Shown: in pieces, positions 1 through 8,202 of the stretch
Numbering within the stretch: position 1 is the stretch's first letter
Layout of the letters: the number at the start of each line of letters is the position of its first letter
Origin: an uncultured Oscillospiraceae bacterium
Lineage (GTDB): Bacteria; Bacillota; Clostridia; Oscillospirales; Oscillospiraceae
NCBI GenBank assembly: GCA_934636655.1
Contig: CAKUAS010000018.1
Location: 1 to 40,064, forward strand
Length of the DNA: 40,064 bases
Direction: 5' to 3'
Translations under genes and position numbers: made by a program
The notes under the pieces: generated by a model
Database searches by the model: none
What the model was told of the DNA's origin: nothing
The model's input: the letters and a program-made list of their open reading frames with translations, nothing else

Positions 1-374
1 TTCATTGCGAAGTTCTTTACGGTGCCGTCGGTGTCAACGGAGATGCCCTTGACGTCCTGGCCGCCGATGTCGATGATCGCCTTGACGGAAGGATCGGTGA
101 CGTGTACGCCCATTGCGTGGCAGCTTATCTCGGAGATGTTCTCATCTGCGAACGGAACCTTGTTGCGGCCGTAGCCGGTACCGATAAGATACTCAAGATC
201 CTTAGAGCTCTTCAGGCCGGCCTTCTCGCAGACCTCTGCCATTGCCGCTACTGCGGATGCCTCGGAATTGATCTTGCTCTTTATCGTGGTATCTGCTACC
301 ATCTTGCCGTTCTCGTCGAGTATTACTGCCTTTGTGTAGGTCGAGCCTACGTCACAACCGCCAAAATATTTCAT
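1..374 (-). CDS. 2-hydroxyacyl-CoA dehydratase activator, ASKHA ATPase (3' part cut by window edge)
   Basis: The 124 residues present start MKYFGGCDVGSTYTKAVILD, the phosphate-1 loop of the BadF/BadG/BcrA/HgdC ATPase family. GTGYGRNKVPFAD and IIDIGGQDVKGI follow in family order. The window ends at FAMN, just before the region where relatives carry the cysteines of the bridging [4Fe-4S] cluster, so those cannot be checked. In this family the homodimer hydrolyses ATP to push one low-potential electron into the dehydratase. The start is set by GGAGG a few bases upstream of ATG at 374. It is the last visible gene of the operon, about 290 bases after the dehydratase subunits, with three hairpin repeats in the gap. 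An oxygen-sensitive cytoplasmic protein is expected. Confidence 0.9.
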   Translation of the reverse strand, partial: MKYFGGCDVGSTYTKAVILDENGKMVADTTIKSKINSEASAVAAMAEVCEKAGLKSSKDLEYLIGTGYGRNKVPFADENISEISCHAMGVHVTDPSVKAIIDIGGQDVKGISVDTDGTVKNFAM

Positions 375-447
375 TATTATTTCCTCCAATTAATTATTAC
401 ATTATAGCGCCTTAAGCGCTGTCCGGGGATGGCATTTGAATTTTATT

Positions 448-665
448 ACTGCCCTCCTCGGAGCAAGCTTGCTGCGGTAATTGCTGCAAACATGCCACCG
501 GCATGTTTGCTTAACGCACGAACTGCCCTCCTCGGAGCATAGCTCCTGCGGTAATTGCTGCAAACATGCCACCGGCATGTTTGCTTAACGCACGAACTGC
601 CCTCCTCGGAGCATAGCTCCTGCGGTAATCGCTACAAACATGCCACCGGCATGTTTGCTTAACGC
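448..665. repeat. Three tandem 74-bp repeats, each with two hairpins
   Basis: Units run 448-521, 522-595 and 596-about 665; the third loses only its tail. Each unit contains CAAACATGCC-ACC-GGCATGTTTG, a perfect 10-bp stem, and a second short stem, GGAGC-ATA-GCTCC in units 2 and 3. Unit 1 differs there (AGCAAGCTTGCT) but is still self-complementary, so structure appears to be kept while sequence drifts. The array starts within a few bases of the stop codon of the 668-2458 gene and lies upstream of the activator on the transcribed strand. mRNA processing, stabilisation or attenuation are possible roles; none is shown. Confidence 0.9.
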
Positions 666-667
666 GA

Positions 668-2458
668 TTACATGCAGACTTCGTCCTCGAACTCTACGAG
701 GGAAGGATCGACGGGCTCTGCCCCTATAACGGTGCGCATATATTCGTTAACCTTGCCGCGGATAGTGCTGCGGGAAACGGTACGCGGGTCCATAAGGTCG
801 TGCTCGACCCAGATCATGTGCAGACCGAGCTCACGGCCCTGCTCGTCCAAAAGTCCCTGAACGGTGGCCATGTTCTTGCATGCAACATGCTGATACATGA
901 TGACGAAATTCGCGTTCCACTCCGCACATTGACGCCAAAGCTCGGTTACGACGTTCTGGTAGCCGCCGTTGGTGTGGCGGCGCATGATCATGCGCTCGTA
1001 CAGACGAGCCAGGTCGCGAAGCGCCTCCTCCTTGTCCTCGGTCTCAAGAGGCTTGGTGAAGTTAAGCGCCTCCATCTCGGTCAGAACATCGATGCCCCAG
1101 CAGTTTGCAAGCCAGTTGGAGAAGTTTGCGTAGTAGTGGGGAGGGCAGGACCAGATCAGAGCGCGATATCTCATCTTCTCAGCCGGCCATGCGGTCTCGC
1201 CCTTGGCATATGCCTTGTACATTAGCTTTTCGACCTTGTCAAAGCACTTGACGGCGCGCGGGTCGAGTCCGCCGTCCATCTCGTAGTTCCACTTGCGGAA
1301 CAGCTCGTAGCAGGGGCCGAGAAGCTGCGGAGAATTGGTCTTGTTTATCTCCCACTTGTTCAGCTCGTAGGCGGTCTCGCGGTTAAAGCGCTTCATGGCC
1401 GTGAAGTAAGCGTCCCAGCTCCACTTTGCGCCGGTCTTCTCCTCAACGAACTTGATGCATGCTTTGATATCCTTCACGCCGCACTCGAGCACGGACTCAT
1501 CCAGATAACGAACGGGGAAGCAGAGATGAAATACGGGAACATTCGGGAAACGGCGTGCAAAATAAGAGGATGCCATGGTGGAGCCGTCACAGGGCATGGA
1601 GCTGGAGATAAAGCAGGAGCCGATATGCGGCAGAGCATCAAGCACCAGAGCTCCGCACTCGGAGGTCGGAACCGGGCAGGTATCAGAGGGCAGGCCGTAT
1701 GATTCGACTGCGTCGATATACGGGATACAGGCGAGCTGATCCATCTCCGACAGAAGGAAGACGGGCATAAGCTGATAAGGAATGCCCAGAAGATCGGGGA
1801 AGCCTGCCATGATCTGACCCATGGTCATTTCATCAAACAGAACGAGCTGACGATTGAGCTCATCGCTGTTGCCGTTGCGGCTGTCGCACTTTGCGAGGAA
1901 CACAAGGTTCTCGGCAACATAGCGGTACATGTAATACATAAGCTCGTGGCTCATACGGAGGTTAGAGCCGCGCATGCCCATGGTGGTCTTGTCCATAAAG
2001 GAGTGTGCGCAGAAGTAGGAGATCATCCAGCGGTAGTGCAGAGCCTGGTTGACTGCGGGGATGAGATCCTTGGAGAAGGTAAAGAGAAACATACCCCAAA
2101 CGCGGGCCCACTCATAGAAGTCGTATGCGGTGTCCTTAATGCCGCGCCACTCGCGGCGGACGGTTGCCATTGCACCCTTGGCATACAGTCTGCCAAGTCT
2201 CTTTTCACCGTGGAGGACAGCGTCGAGCTTGCCCTGCCGGTCGAGCGCCATGAATGCATTGTACTCTTCCTTGATGCGCTCAGCGTCCATTTTAAGGGTG
2301 TTCTTCCAACCCTCCTTGAAGGCGTCCCAGTCGGTCTCCTTGAGCATTTCATAGAAGATGCCGCCGCAAACCTTCAGGTTTTCCCACTGAGCCTTCCAGT
2401 CAATATTATCTTTTGCTTTCCAGAACTTCGGATCGGGATATTTAGGAGTCTTAGCCAT
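668..2458 (-). CDS. 2-hydroxyacyl-CoA dehydratase family protein, large (596 aa) subunit
   Basis: A HgdA/FldB/BcrB-type subunit expected to bind a [4Fe-4S] cluster and, with the partner encoded just upstream, to remove water from a (R)-2-hydroxyacyl-CoA by ketyl-radical chemistry, or to run a related low-potential reduction. The family-like part begins near residue 215. Cysteines at 261, 268, 282 and 290 (in SDTCP, TSECG, GSCF and SMPCDGS) are candidate cluster ligands. At 596 residues it is well above the roughly 380-480 usual for the family; the extra length is an N-terminal, aromatic- and charge-rich region of about 200 residues that I do not recognise. Its ATG shares one base (TAATG) with the stop of the upstream subunit, indicating coupled translation. 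The substrate cannot be read from the sequence; a reductive amino-acid or hydroxy-acid pathway is the best guess. Confidence 0.85.
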   Translation of the reverse strand: MAKTPKYPDPKFWKAKDNIDWKAQWENLKVCGGIFYEMLKETDWDAFKEGWKNTLKMDAERIKEEYNAFMALDRQGKLDAVLHGEKRLGRLYAKGAMATVRREWRGIKDTAYDFYEWARVWGMFLFTFSKDLIPAVNQALHYRWMISYFCAHSFMDKTTMGMRGSNLRMSHELMYYMYRYVAENLVFLAKCDSRNGNSDELNRQLVLFDEMTMGQIMAGFPDLLGIPYQLMPVFLLSEMDQLACIPYIDAVESYGLPSDTCPVPTSECGALVLDALPHIGSCFISSSMPCDGSTMASSYFARRFPNVPVFHLCFPVRYLDESVLECGVKDIKACIKFVEEKTGAKWSWDAYFTAMKRFNRETAYELNKWEINKTNSPQLLGPCYELFRKWNYEMDGGLDPRAVKCFDKVEKLMYKAYAKGETAWPAEKMRYRALIWSCPPHYYANFSNWLANCWGIDVLTEMEALNFTKPLETEDKEEALRDLARLYERMIMRRHTNGGYQNVVTELWRQCAEWNANFVIMYQHVACKNMATVQGLLDEQGRELGLHMIWVEHDLMDPRTVSRSTIRGKVNEYMRTVIGAEPVDPSLVEFEDEVCM

Positions 2459-3654
2459 TACTTTTTGCCCTCCTCTTTATGAATACGCTTGATCTCCAGA
2501 GACTCAACAAAGGCCTGGCAGCGGGTACGCAGCTGACCGGAGTTACCGTTGTTGTACAGTCTGTCGATCGACAGTACGGGCCAGCCGTATTCCTCAGCCA
2601 TAACATGGCTGACGAGTGCACGCTCGAAGCCCCAGTAGTCGCAGTACTTCATCTGCTCGTAGATGATGCCTTCCGCATTGTATTCCTTTGCGAGGCGGTC
2701 TGCGGTGTGACGGCGCTGCATGACCTTCTCGTCGGATATGTAACGTGCGCACTCGGAGTGCTCCATTACATGACGGCAGATCTGCTTGAGAGCAGGCTCG
2801 TCGTCGTTGAGCTCGATGACCTCGCGGCCGGGAGTCGAGCCGAAGCAATGACGGTCGGAGCAGACAAATGCGCCGCAGCCCTCGATAAGCTTGGTGAGGT
2901 TGGGATCGTCGATCTCGGAGCCGACGATTGCAACTCTTGCGCGGAACCAGGGCTTGGGATCGGGCTTGCGGGTCTTGAGCTCCTTAAGAGTCTCCTTCAG
3001 GTACGGGAGAATGAGTCTCTTCGGGCAGGTGAAGGAAACAAGGTTCAGGACGTGATACTCATAGCCGGTGATAACGGGGTTTTCAGCCTTGCGCATATCG
3101 CCGATCTCGGTGAGGATCTTGCAGACTTCGTTGTGCTCCTTAACAGCCTTGCGGATGGCCTTATCGGAAGTGTCGATACCGAACTTCTCCTTCAGGTTAT
3201 CCAGAACGTGGATCTGCATCTGGGTTGTGTAAGCATCGAGGGTGTAGTCGGTCACCTTGAAAGGAATGTCCATGTGAGTTACAAAGAACTTTTCCTTGGT
3301 GTTGACCTTCAGGACCTCGAAGTGCTCCATTGCACGGTTCATCATGGAGCATGCGTCTACACCGATCATTGCGTCGAGGAACTGATAGCCGCCCTCGATC
3401 GCACGCTCTACGAGTGCGCGTGCGTACTCGCAGGTGTAGTTGGACATGTAGTAGGTCGCGATGTCGATCGAACCTGTCTTCGGTGCGCGCAGACGCACGG
3501 AGAAACAGTTGCCTATGTTGAGAAGTGCTTCGGGAACATGATAGCAGGTGTAGCCAAGGCAGATATCGCCCTCAGCCTGAGCCTGCTTTACCAGCTCGTT
3601 GTCGGCATTCTCAAGAAGACTTTCGAAGTAGATCAGATGCTTAAGATCTTTCAT
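2458..3654 (-). CDS. 2-hydroxyacyl-CoA dehydratase family protein, small (398 aa) subunit
   Basis: A HgdB/FldC/BcrC-type subunit of normal length. Family signatures include YTCYHVPEALL (C37), NYTCEYA (C75) and VDACSMMNR (C102), which match the usual positions of [4Fe-4S] ligands; GSEIDDPNLTKLIEGCGAFV in the middle domain; EQMKYCDYWG; and the C-terminal GQLRTRCQAFVE typical of the family. It should pair with the 596-residue product and be activated by the ATPase at the window edge. The gene lies 31 bases after the ene-reductase and overlaps the next gene by one base, so the group is a single transcription unit. A double-cubane-cluster reductase is an alternative, but the two-subunit arrangement favours a dehydratase. 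Confidence 0.9.
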   Translation of the reverse strand: MKDLKHLIYFESLLENADNELVKQAQAEGDICLGYTCYHVPEALLNIGNCFSVRLRAPKTGSIDIATYYMSNYTCEYARALVERAIEGGYQFLDAMIGVDACSMMNRAMEHFEVLKVNTKEKFFVTHMDIPFKVTDYTLDAYTTQMQIHVLDNLKEKFGIDTSDKAIRKAVKEHNEVCKILTEIGDMRKAENPVITGYEYHVLNLVSFTCPKRLILPYLKETLKELKTRKPDPKPWFRARVAIVGSEIDDPNLTKLIEGCGAFVCSDRHCFGSTPGREVIELNDDEPALKQICRHVMEHSECARYISDEKVMQRRHTADRLAKEYNAEGIIYEQMKYCDYWGFERALVSHVMAEEYGWPVLSIDRLYNNGNSGQLRTRCQAFVESLEIKRIHKEEGKK

Positions 3655-3685
3655 TTTTTGGCCTCATTTATTAAAGAATTTTTAA

Positions 3686-5758
3686 CTATATCTTCATGCA
3701 GACATCCCATGCGCGCCAGATGACGGTGCGCAGGTTGCCGATAGCTACACAGTCGCCGACTCTGTAGACCTTATTGTTATCCTTCCCGCCTACGGGAGTG
3801 GGAATAAAGCCGATGCCGTTTACAACACTGTCACACTCTACAAAGAAGGTGTCGCCGTTCTGAACGTTCTTAACAGTGCAGCCTTTGTCGGTGATTTCGG
3901 TAACGGTGGAGTGCAGATATACAGGAACCTTGTGATATTCCATTGCGTCGCGCAGGAAGGAGGTGTTTGCAAGGCAGGTAGCCTGAGCGGCAACGAGGTC
4001 ACCGGCGTACTCGACGATGATCGGGTGTTTTCCGTAGTTGAGCAGCATATCGTAAGCTGCTTCGCAGGAGGACTGGCCGCCGCCTATAAACAGAACCTTA
4101 TCGCCGACATCGACCTTATCCTTGAGCACCTGAGTGAAGGTGAGCGTCCTGTCAAAGCCTTTGATGTTGGGCATGGTTCTGGGAACCGAGCCGCTTGCTA
4201 CGATGATATCGTCAAAGCCGTGCAGAGTGCCGAGATCGTTGACCTCGGTGTTGAGGCGAACGTCGATGCCCTGCTTTTCGATCTCGTTGCGGTACCAGCG
4301 GATGAGCTCCTTGTCGTTTTCCTTGAAGGTCATTGCGGATGCGGTGAGGAACAGGCCTCCGAGCTCTCCGGCCTTTTCAAATATGGTGGGGATGTGGCCG
4401 CGCTGCTTGAGAACGAGCGCGCACTCCATGCCGCCGATGCCGCCGCCTATTATGGCGACTTTTTTGGCTTTCTTTGCGGGAACTATCTTGTAGCGATTGT
4501 GCTGCATGGTGGTCGGGTTCAGAGCGCAGCGTGCAAGATGCAGCGAGTCACCGAGATGCTGAATGTTGGGGGTGCCTGCGAACTTGGCCATGTTGAAGCA
4601 GCCGTTGTGACAGCGGATACAGGGCTTTATCTCGTTTTCGTTTCCGGCCTTTATTTTATGAATCCAGTCGTGATCAACGAGATTCTGACGTGCTATTGCA
4701 ACTGCGTCGAGCTTGCCTGCCTTGATTTCCTCGGCGGCCTTAACGGGATCCATTCGCCCTGCGCAGACTACGGGCTTATCGGTGAACTTCTTAATATGCT
4801 CAACATACTCAAGGTTGCAGTTATCGGGCATATACTGAGGCGGATGTGCCCAGTACCAGGCGTCATAGGTGCCGTTGTCGCAGTTGAACATATCGTAGCC
4901 TGCATCGGCCAGATACTTGACTGCCCTCTCGGACTCCTCCATGTCACGGCCGAACTCCTTGAAGTCGGTCTCGTAGGGCATTGCGCCCTTACCCCAGTCC
5001 TTGGTCTTGGAAACGACTGAGTAGCGCAGGGAAACGGGGAAATCCTTGCCGCATGCGGCCTTTATTGCCTGAACTATTTCAACGGGGAAGCGGAAACGGT
5101 TCTCGAAGGAGCCGCCGTACTCATCAGTGCGGTAGTTCATATTGCTGATGGTGAACTGGTCAAGCAGATAGCCCTCATGAACGGCGTGAATCTCAACGCC
5201 GTCAACGCCTGCATCCATAAGCTTTTTGGCGGTCTTTGCGAATGCATCGACCTGATCGTGAATCTCTTTAATGGTCATGGGACGGGATTTTATCTCGTCG
5301 TACCAGCGGTTAGGAGTAGCCGAAGCCGATGCGGTGATATAGTCAAGGTCTGCTATGGGGCTTGCAAGCTTACCGAGCAGGGGGTGCTTAAGAAGGGTTA
5401 CCATGGGCTTTGTGATAGCCATGGAGCGTCCCATGCCGGCTGCGAGCTGGATAAAGAGCTTGGAGCCGGTTTTGTGGAACTCCTTCATGTAAACGGCAAG
5501 ATCCTTGAACATCTTGTCATTCTGGTACAGCCAGCGGCCGAGGATCGGATCCTTGATGCACTGCATGCCGGGCAGGATAAGGCCGACGCCGTCCTGAGCG
5601 CGGTTAAGCAGGAAATAAGCCGCCTCCTTATCAAGATGGCTGGGCTCCATCCAGCCGAACAGAGATGTACCGCCCATCGAGCACTGGACGATGCGGTTGG
5701 GAATCTCGACATTGCCGATCTTCCAGGGGGTAAACAGGGCTTCATACTTAGGGTTCAT
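3686..5758 (-). CDS. Old-yellow-enzyme-type ene-reductase with FMN, 4Fe-4S and FAD domains (FadH/BaiCD/FldZ-like)
   Basis: The 690-residue product opens MNPKYEALFTPWKIGNVEIP, typical of 2,4-dienoyl-CoA and 2-enoate reductases. An FMN TIM barrel covers about residues 1-350. A [4Fe-4S] motif C-x2-C-x3-C with a later Cys lies near 379-407 (PCIRCHNGC...LARCALNP). Two dinucleotide-binding loops follow, KKVAIIGGGIGG near 432 and KVLFIGGGQSS near 553. ATG 5758 is chosen because AGGAAG lies just before it; an in-frame ATG at 5779 has no ribosome-binding site. As first gene of the dehydratase operon, it probably reduces the C=C bond made by the dehydratase, as cinnamate reductase does in Stickland-type aromatic amino acid reduction. 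Bile-acid (BaiCD-like) or dienoyl-CoA substrates cannot be excluded. Confidence 0.88.
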   Translation of the reverse strand: MNPKYEALFTPWKIGNVEIPNRIVQCSMGGTSLFGWMEPSHLDKEAAYFLLNRAQDGVGLILPGMQCIKDPILGRWLYQNDKMFKDLAVYMKEFHKTGSKLFIQLAAGMGRSMAITKPMVTLLKHPLLGKLASPIADLDYITASASATPNRWYDEIKSRPMTIKEIHDQVDAFAKTAKKLMDAGVDGVEIHAVHEGYLLDQFTISNMNYRTDEYGGSFENRFRFPVEIVQAIKAACGKDFPVSLRYSVVSKTKDWGKGAMPYETDFKEFGRDMEESERAVKYLADAGYDMFNCDNGTYDAWYWAHPPQYMPDNCNLEYVEHIKKFTDKPVVCAGRMDPVKAAEEIKAGKLDAVAIARQNLVDHDWIHKIKAGNENEIKPCIRCHNGCFNMAKFAGTPNIQHLGDSLHLARCALNPTTMQHNRYKIVPAKKAKKVAIIGGGIGGMECALVLKQRGHIPTIFEKAGELGGLFLTASAMTFKENDKELIRWYRNEIEKQGIDVRLNTEVNDLGTLHGFDDIIVASGSVPRTMPNIKGFDRTLTFTQVLKDKVDVGDKVLFIGGGQSSCEAAYDMLLNYGKHPIIVEYAGDLVAAQATCLANTSFLRDAMEYHKVPVYLHSTVTEITDKGCTVKNVQNGDTFFVECDSVVNGIGFIPTPVGGKDNNKVYRVGDCVAIGNLRTVIWRAWDVCMKI

Positions 5759-5799
5759 TGTGCTTCCTTCCTTTTCCATATGTTTTTTACGCGATAGAT

Positions 5800-5831
5800 A
5801 TTATAAATGTCAGTATGTATGACATTTATAA
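5800..5831. promoter_or_regulatory. TetR-type operator over the -10 of the reductase/dehydratase operon
   Basis: A perfect 12-bp inverted repeat, TTATAAATGTCA (5801-5812) and TGACATTTATAA (5820-5831), has a 7-base spacer. A minus-strand TATAAT (complement of 5800-5805) sits on its edge, so bound repressor would cover the promoter. No good -35 is visible. The core ATGTCA-N7-TGACAT is the same as in front of the TetR gene. Confidence 0.8.
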
Positions 5832-5833
5832 TT

Positions 5834-5876
5834 AAAAAACGGCAGAACCTCATTTTTGAAGTTCCGAAATGCCGTT
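5834..5876 (-). terminator. Intrinsic terminator of the TetR gene
   Basis: Read on the minus strand, AACGGCA (complement of 5870-5876) pairs with TGCCGTT (complement of 5838-5844) and is followed by T residues. An inner GAAC/GTTC pairing extends the hairpin. It overlaps the TetR stop codon and separates the regulator from the operon promoter. Confidence 0.75.
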
Positions 5877-6519
5877 AATCTTTACTTTTACTTTTTGCAG
5901 CGAAGCACTGCGTGAACATATCGCACATTGCGCGAAGCCTTTTGTGTGCGTCTATCTCTCCGGCGCTCGGTACGCCGACCGTAAGACGCTGCATCATGCC
6001 GAGAATGGAATCATAAGCGTTATAGTAAAGCTGCTTTATGTCAGCCTCGGGATCGACCGTTCCGTCCTCAAGCCCGCGCACTATGGCCAGCGAAAGGGGA
6101 CCGGTGTATTCCTCAAAGCGCTCCGGCGGACGGTTTACTACCTTTTCGTTTTTCCCTGCGTTAAAGAGCGCGACCTCAGCGTCGAGTGAGAAGCGGATGC
6201 CGTCGGGATCCACAAACAGAATGTTTGAGTAGCTGTTTAAAATTATGGATATTTGCTCAATGCCGCTCAGTTGATTATAATCGTTATTGTCAAGCGCCCA
6301 GGTAATGTACTCCTTGGCTCTGTCCCAGTAGCAGAAGGCGGCGGCTATTACAATGTCGCTTTTCGTTGTAAAGTACCTGTACACCGAACGCTCGGTAAGG
6401 CCGGAGGCCTTTGCTATATCGGATACCGTAGTATTTGCAATGCCGTTATTTATGAAACAGTCAAGCGCTTTTTCCGTAACGAGCCGGATGTTCTGAGCTC
6501 TTACCTCTTCAAGTGACAT
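5875..6519 (-). CDS. TetR/AcrR family transcriptional regulator
   Basis: The 214-residue protein has an N-terminal helix-turn-helix (ATTVSDIAKASGLTERSVYR is the kind seen; here NTTVSDIAKASGLTERSVYR, near residues 29-48) followed by an unrecognised ligand domain. ATG 6519 has GAGG about nine bases upstream. It lies upstream of and parallel to the dehydratase operon, with its own promoter and terminator. An ATGTCA-N7-TGACAT palindrome sits at its own start site and again at the operon promoter. The natural reading is an autoregulated local repressor released by the pathway substrate or a CoA ester; this is inference from site placement. Confidence 0.9.
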   Translation of the reverse strand: MSLEEVRAQNIRLVTEKALDCFINNGIANTTVSDIAKASGLTERSVYRYFTTKSDIVIAAAFCYWDRAKEYITWALDNNDYNQLSGIEQISIILNSYSNILFVDPDGIRFSLDAEVALFNAGKNEKVVNRPPERFEEYTGPLSLAIVRGLEDGTVDPEADIKQLYYNAYDSILGMMQRLTVGVPSAGEIDAHKRLRAMCDMFTQCFAAKSKSKD

Positions 6520-6538
6520 ATATATACCTCAAATTAAA

Positions 6539-6557
6539 ATGTCATATTAACTGACAT
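6539..6557. promoter_or_regulatory. Second copy of the TetR operator, upstream of the regulator gene
   Basis: ATGTCA (6539-6544), a 7-base spacer and TGACAT (6552-6557) repeat the core and spacing of the 5801-5831 palindrome. The site lies just after the regulator's -10, over the expected transcription start, which fits autorepression. Confidence 0.8.
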
Positions 6558-6562
6558 GAAGC

Positions 6563-6591
6563 ATTATACACTCGAAAAATACGTTTTGCAA
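6563..6591 (-). promoter_or_regulatory. Sigma-A promoter of the TetR gene
   Basis: On the minus strand TTGCAA (complement of 6586-6591), 17 bases and TATAAT (complement of 6563-6568) form a near-consensus promoter. Transcription would start inside the operator at 6539-6557. Confidence 0.8.
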
Positions 6592-6615
6592 GAGCAAATA
6601 ATTATTTTTTTCACA

Positions 6616-6750
6616 TTATTTTCGGTTTTTTTTCCTTTGCTTTCTATTATATCGCCTGAGCTTTCTCGGATCGGGGATAAGAACGTCCACTGCGATATAA
6701 CCTATGGCGAACAGAGCAATGACCGATATAACAAGAACTAAGCTTTCCAT
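6616..6750 (-). CDS. 44-residue single-span membrane peptide, last gene of the Trk operon
   Basis: The reading frame starts MESLVLVISVIALFAIGYIA, one hydrophobic segment at about residues 4-25, and then has a strongly basic tail rich in Lys and Arg up to TAA. The TrkH stop codon is part of TGAGGTG, which serves as the ribosome-binding site, so translation is probably coupled to trkH. KdpF, a peptide of about 29 residues that stabilises KdpFABC, is the closest functional analogy I know, but the resemblance is only in size and topology. It may be a small subunit or stabiliser of the Trk channel. It is too short for most gene finders. Confidence 0.7.
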   Translation of the reverse strand: MESLVLVISVIALFAIGYIAVDVLIPDPRKLRRYNRKQRKKNRK

Positions 6751-6759
6751 AGCAGCACC

Positions 6760-8202
6760 TCATCTCCTGGTCCAAATCTGCGGCGACAGCAGCAGAAGGA
6801 GCGGATATATTTCAAGCCTGCCCAGCAGCATGGCAAAGGATAAAACAAGCTTTGAAAATACTGAATAATCGGCAAAGCTTGCGCTCGGACCGACAAGTCC
6901 GAAGCCTGGGCCGACATTATTGATACAACTCACAGCAGCGGAAAAATTTGTTTCCAGACCAAACGGCTCGAAGCTTATCAGCAGAAATACGGCGCCTATT
7001 ATAGCGATATACAGCGCAAAATAAGATAATACCTGCTTTTCGCCCTGAGCATCAACACGCCTCCCATTTAGAATAACGGAGCTGACCTCGCGCGGGCGCA
7101 GCGCCCGGCGCAGATCGTTTCGGGCTATCTGCATAAGAACGACAACTCGGCTCATTTTAAGTCCGCCCGCCGTAGAGCCCATACAGCCGCCGAAAAACAT
7201 CAGAACGAGCAAAACAGCCTTGGCAAGCTGAGGCCATTTGTCAAAATCGGCAGTTGCATATCCGGTCGTCGTAATGATCGACGATACCTGAAACGCCGAA
7301 AGGCGCACCGCATCTGAAATGCTTCTGTAAATGGGGAATATGCTGACGGCTATGACCAGTATTGAGGCAAGGCTTATTCCGAAATAGCACTTGAGCTCGT
7401 TAGACCTGAGCACCTCACGCCATTTTTTTATGAGCAGCAGATAATACATATTGAAGCTTACGCCGAACAGCATCATGAACACTGTTATCACCCACTGGCA
7501 GAAATGAGAATAAGAAGCAATGCTGTCGGCCTTTATTCCAAAGCCACCCGTGCCGGCGGTACCGAGAGCGTGAACGATGCTGTCAAACAGCGGCATACCT
7601 CCGCACAAAAGCAAAACGATCTCAATAATTGTCATAGCGAGATATATGTAATAAAGGATCTTTGCCGTCCCGCTGGAACGAGGGGTAAGCTTGTCAACGC
7701 TGTGTCCGGGCATCTCGGCGCGCAGAATATTTACCGAGCGTTCAGGTGTCTTTTCCATTACGGCCATTATGAACACAAGAACGCCCATACCGCCAATCCA
7801 GTGAGTGAAGCTGCGCCAGAACAAAAGCCCATGGCTGAGAGACTCCACGTCAGTAAGTATCGAGGCGCCCGTTGTTGTAAATCCGGATACCGTTTCGAAA
7901 AATGCATCTGCAAATGAAGGGATGCTGCCGCTTATTACAAACGGGAGCGCTCCGAACAAGGATATTCCGAGCCATGAAAGGGCGACTATTGCAAGCCCGT
8001 CACGGGTATAAAGGCTTTTATTCTCACTGTGGCAGAGCTTTGTGAGAAGAAATCCGGCTGCAGCCGCCGCCGATGAGGAGATGATAAACGCAAGCAGACA
8101 CTTCTCACCGTATATGACCGACACCGCAAGCGGCAGCAGCATGAGCGCAGCTTCGAGGATAAGTACTCTGCCAACTGTGTGTAAAACAAGCTTTATCTTC
8201 AT
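6760..8202 (-). CDS. trkH: TrkH/KtrB-type potassium (or sodium) uptake channel subunit
   Basis: The 480-residue polytopic membrane protein shows the pore-loop series of the superfamily: SGFTTTGAS, GTAGTGGFG, TTTGYAT and INNVGPGFG. The glycines at each filter position are the usual potassium-selectivity residues. GGCMGSTAGGLKM is also typical. The start is ATG 8202, which overlaps the trkA stop in ATGA; a longer reading to 8229 would run into trkA. With the TrkA subunit encoded just upstream it should form a gated potassium uptake system in the cytoplasmic membrane. Confidence 0.92.
   Translation of the reverse strand: MKIKLVLHTVGRVLILEAALMLLPLAVSVIYGEKCLLAFIISSSAAAAAGFLLTKLCHSENKSLYTRDGLAIVALSWLGISLFGALPFVISGSIPSFADAFFETVSGFTTTGASILTDVESLSHGLLFWRSFTHWIGGMGVLVFIMAVMEKTPERSVNILRAEMPGHSVDKLTPRSSGTAKILYYIYLAMTIIEIVLLLCGGMPLFDSIVHALGTAGTGGFGIKADSIASYSHFCQWVITVFMMLFGVSFNMYYLLLIKKWREVLRSNELKCYFGISLASILVIAVSIFPIYRSISDAVRLSAFQVSSIITTTGYATADFDKWPQLAKAVLLVLMFFGGCMGSTAGGLKMSRVVVLMQIARNDLRRALRPREVSSVILNGRRVDAQGEKQVLSYFALYIAIIGAVFLLISFEPFGLETNFSAAVSCINNVGPGFGLVGPSASFADYSVFSKLVLSFAMLLGRLEIYPLLLLLSPQIWTRR

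Noticed and set aside
448..665. CRISPR array
   Set aside because: The 74-bp units are contiguous, with no unique spacers and no cas genes.
2479..3723. 414-codon frame on the plus strand opposite the dehydratase subunit
   Set aside because: It lies opposite a gene with clear family motifs, has a low-complexity Val/Leu/Ala composition and no ribosome-binding site; a codon-bias shadow.
3911..5020. 369-codon plus-strand frame opposite the ene-reductase
   Set aside because: Shadow of the reductase; no family features.
5759..5779. Upstream ATG at 5779 as start of the ene-reductase
   Set aside because: It has no ribosome-binding site, whereas ATG 5758 has AGGAAG at good spacing and begins the conserved family N terminus.
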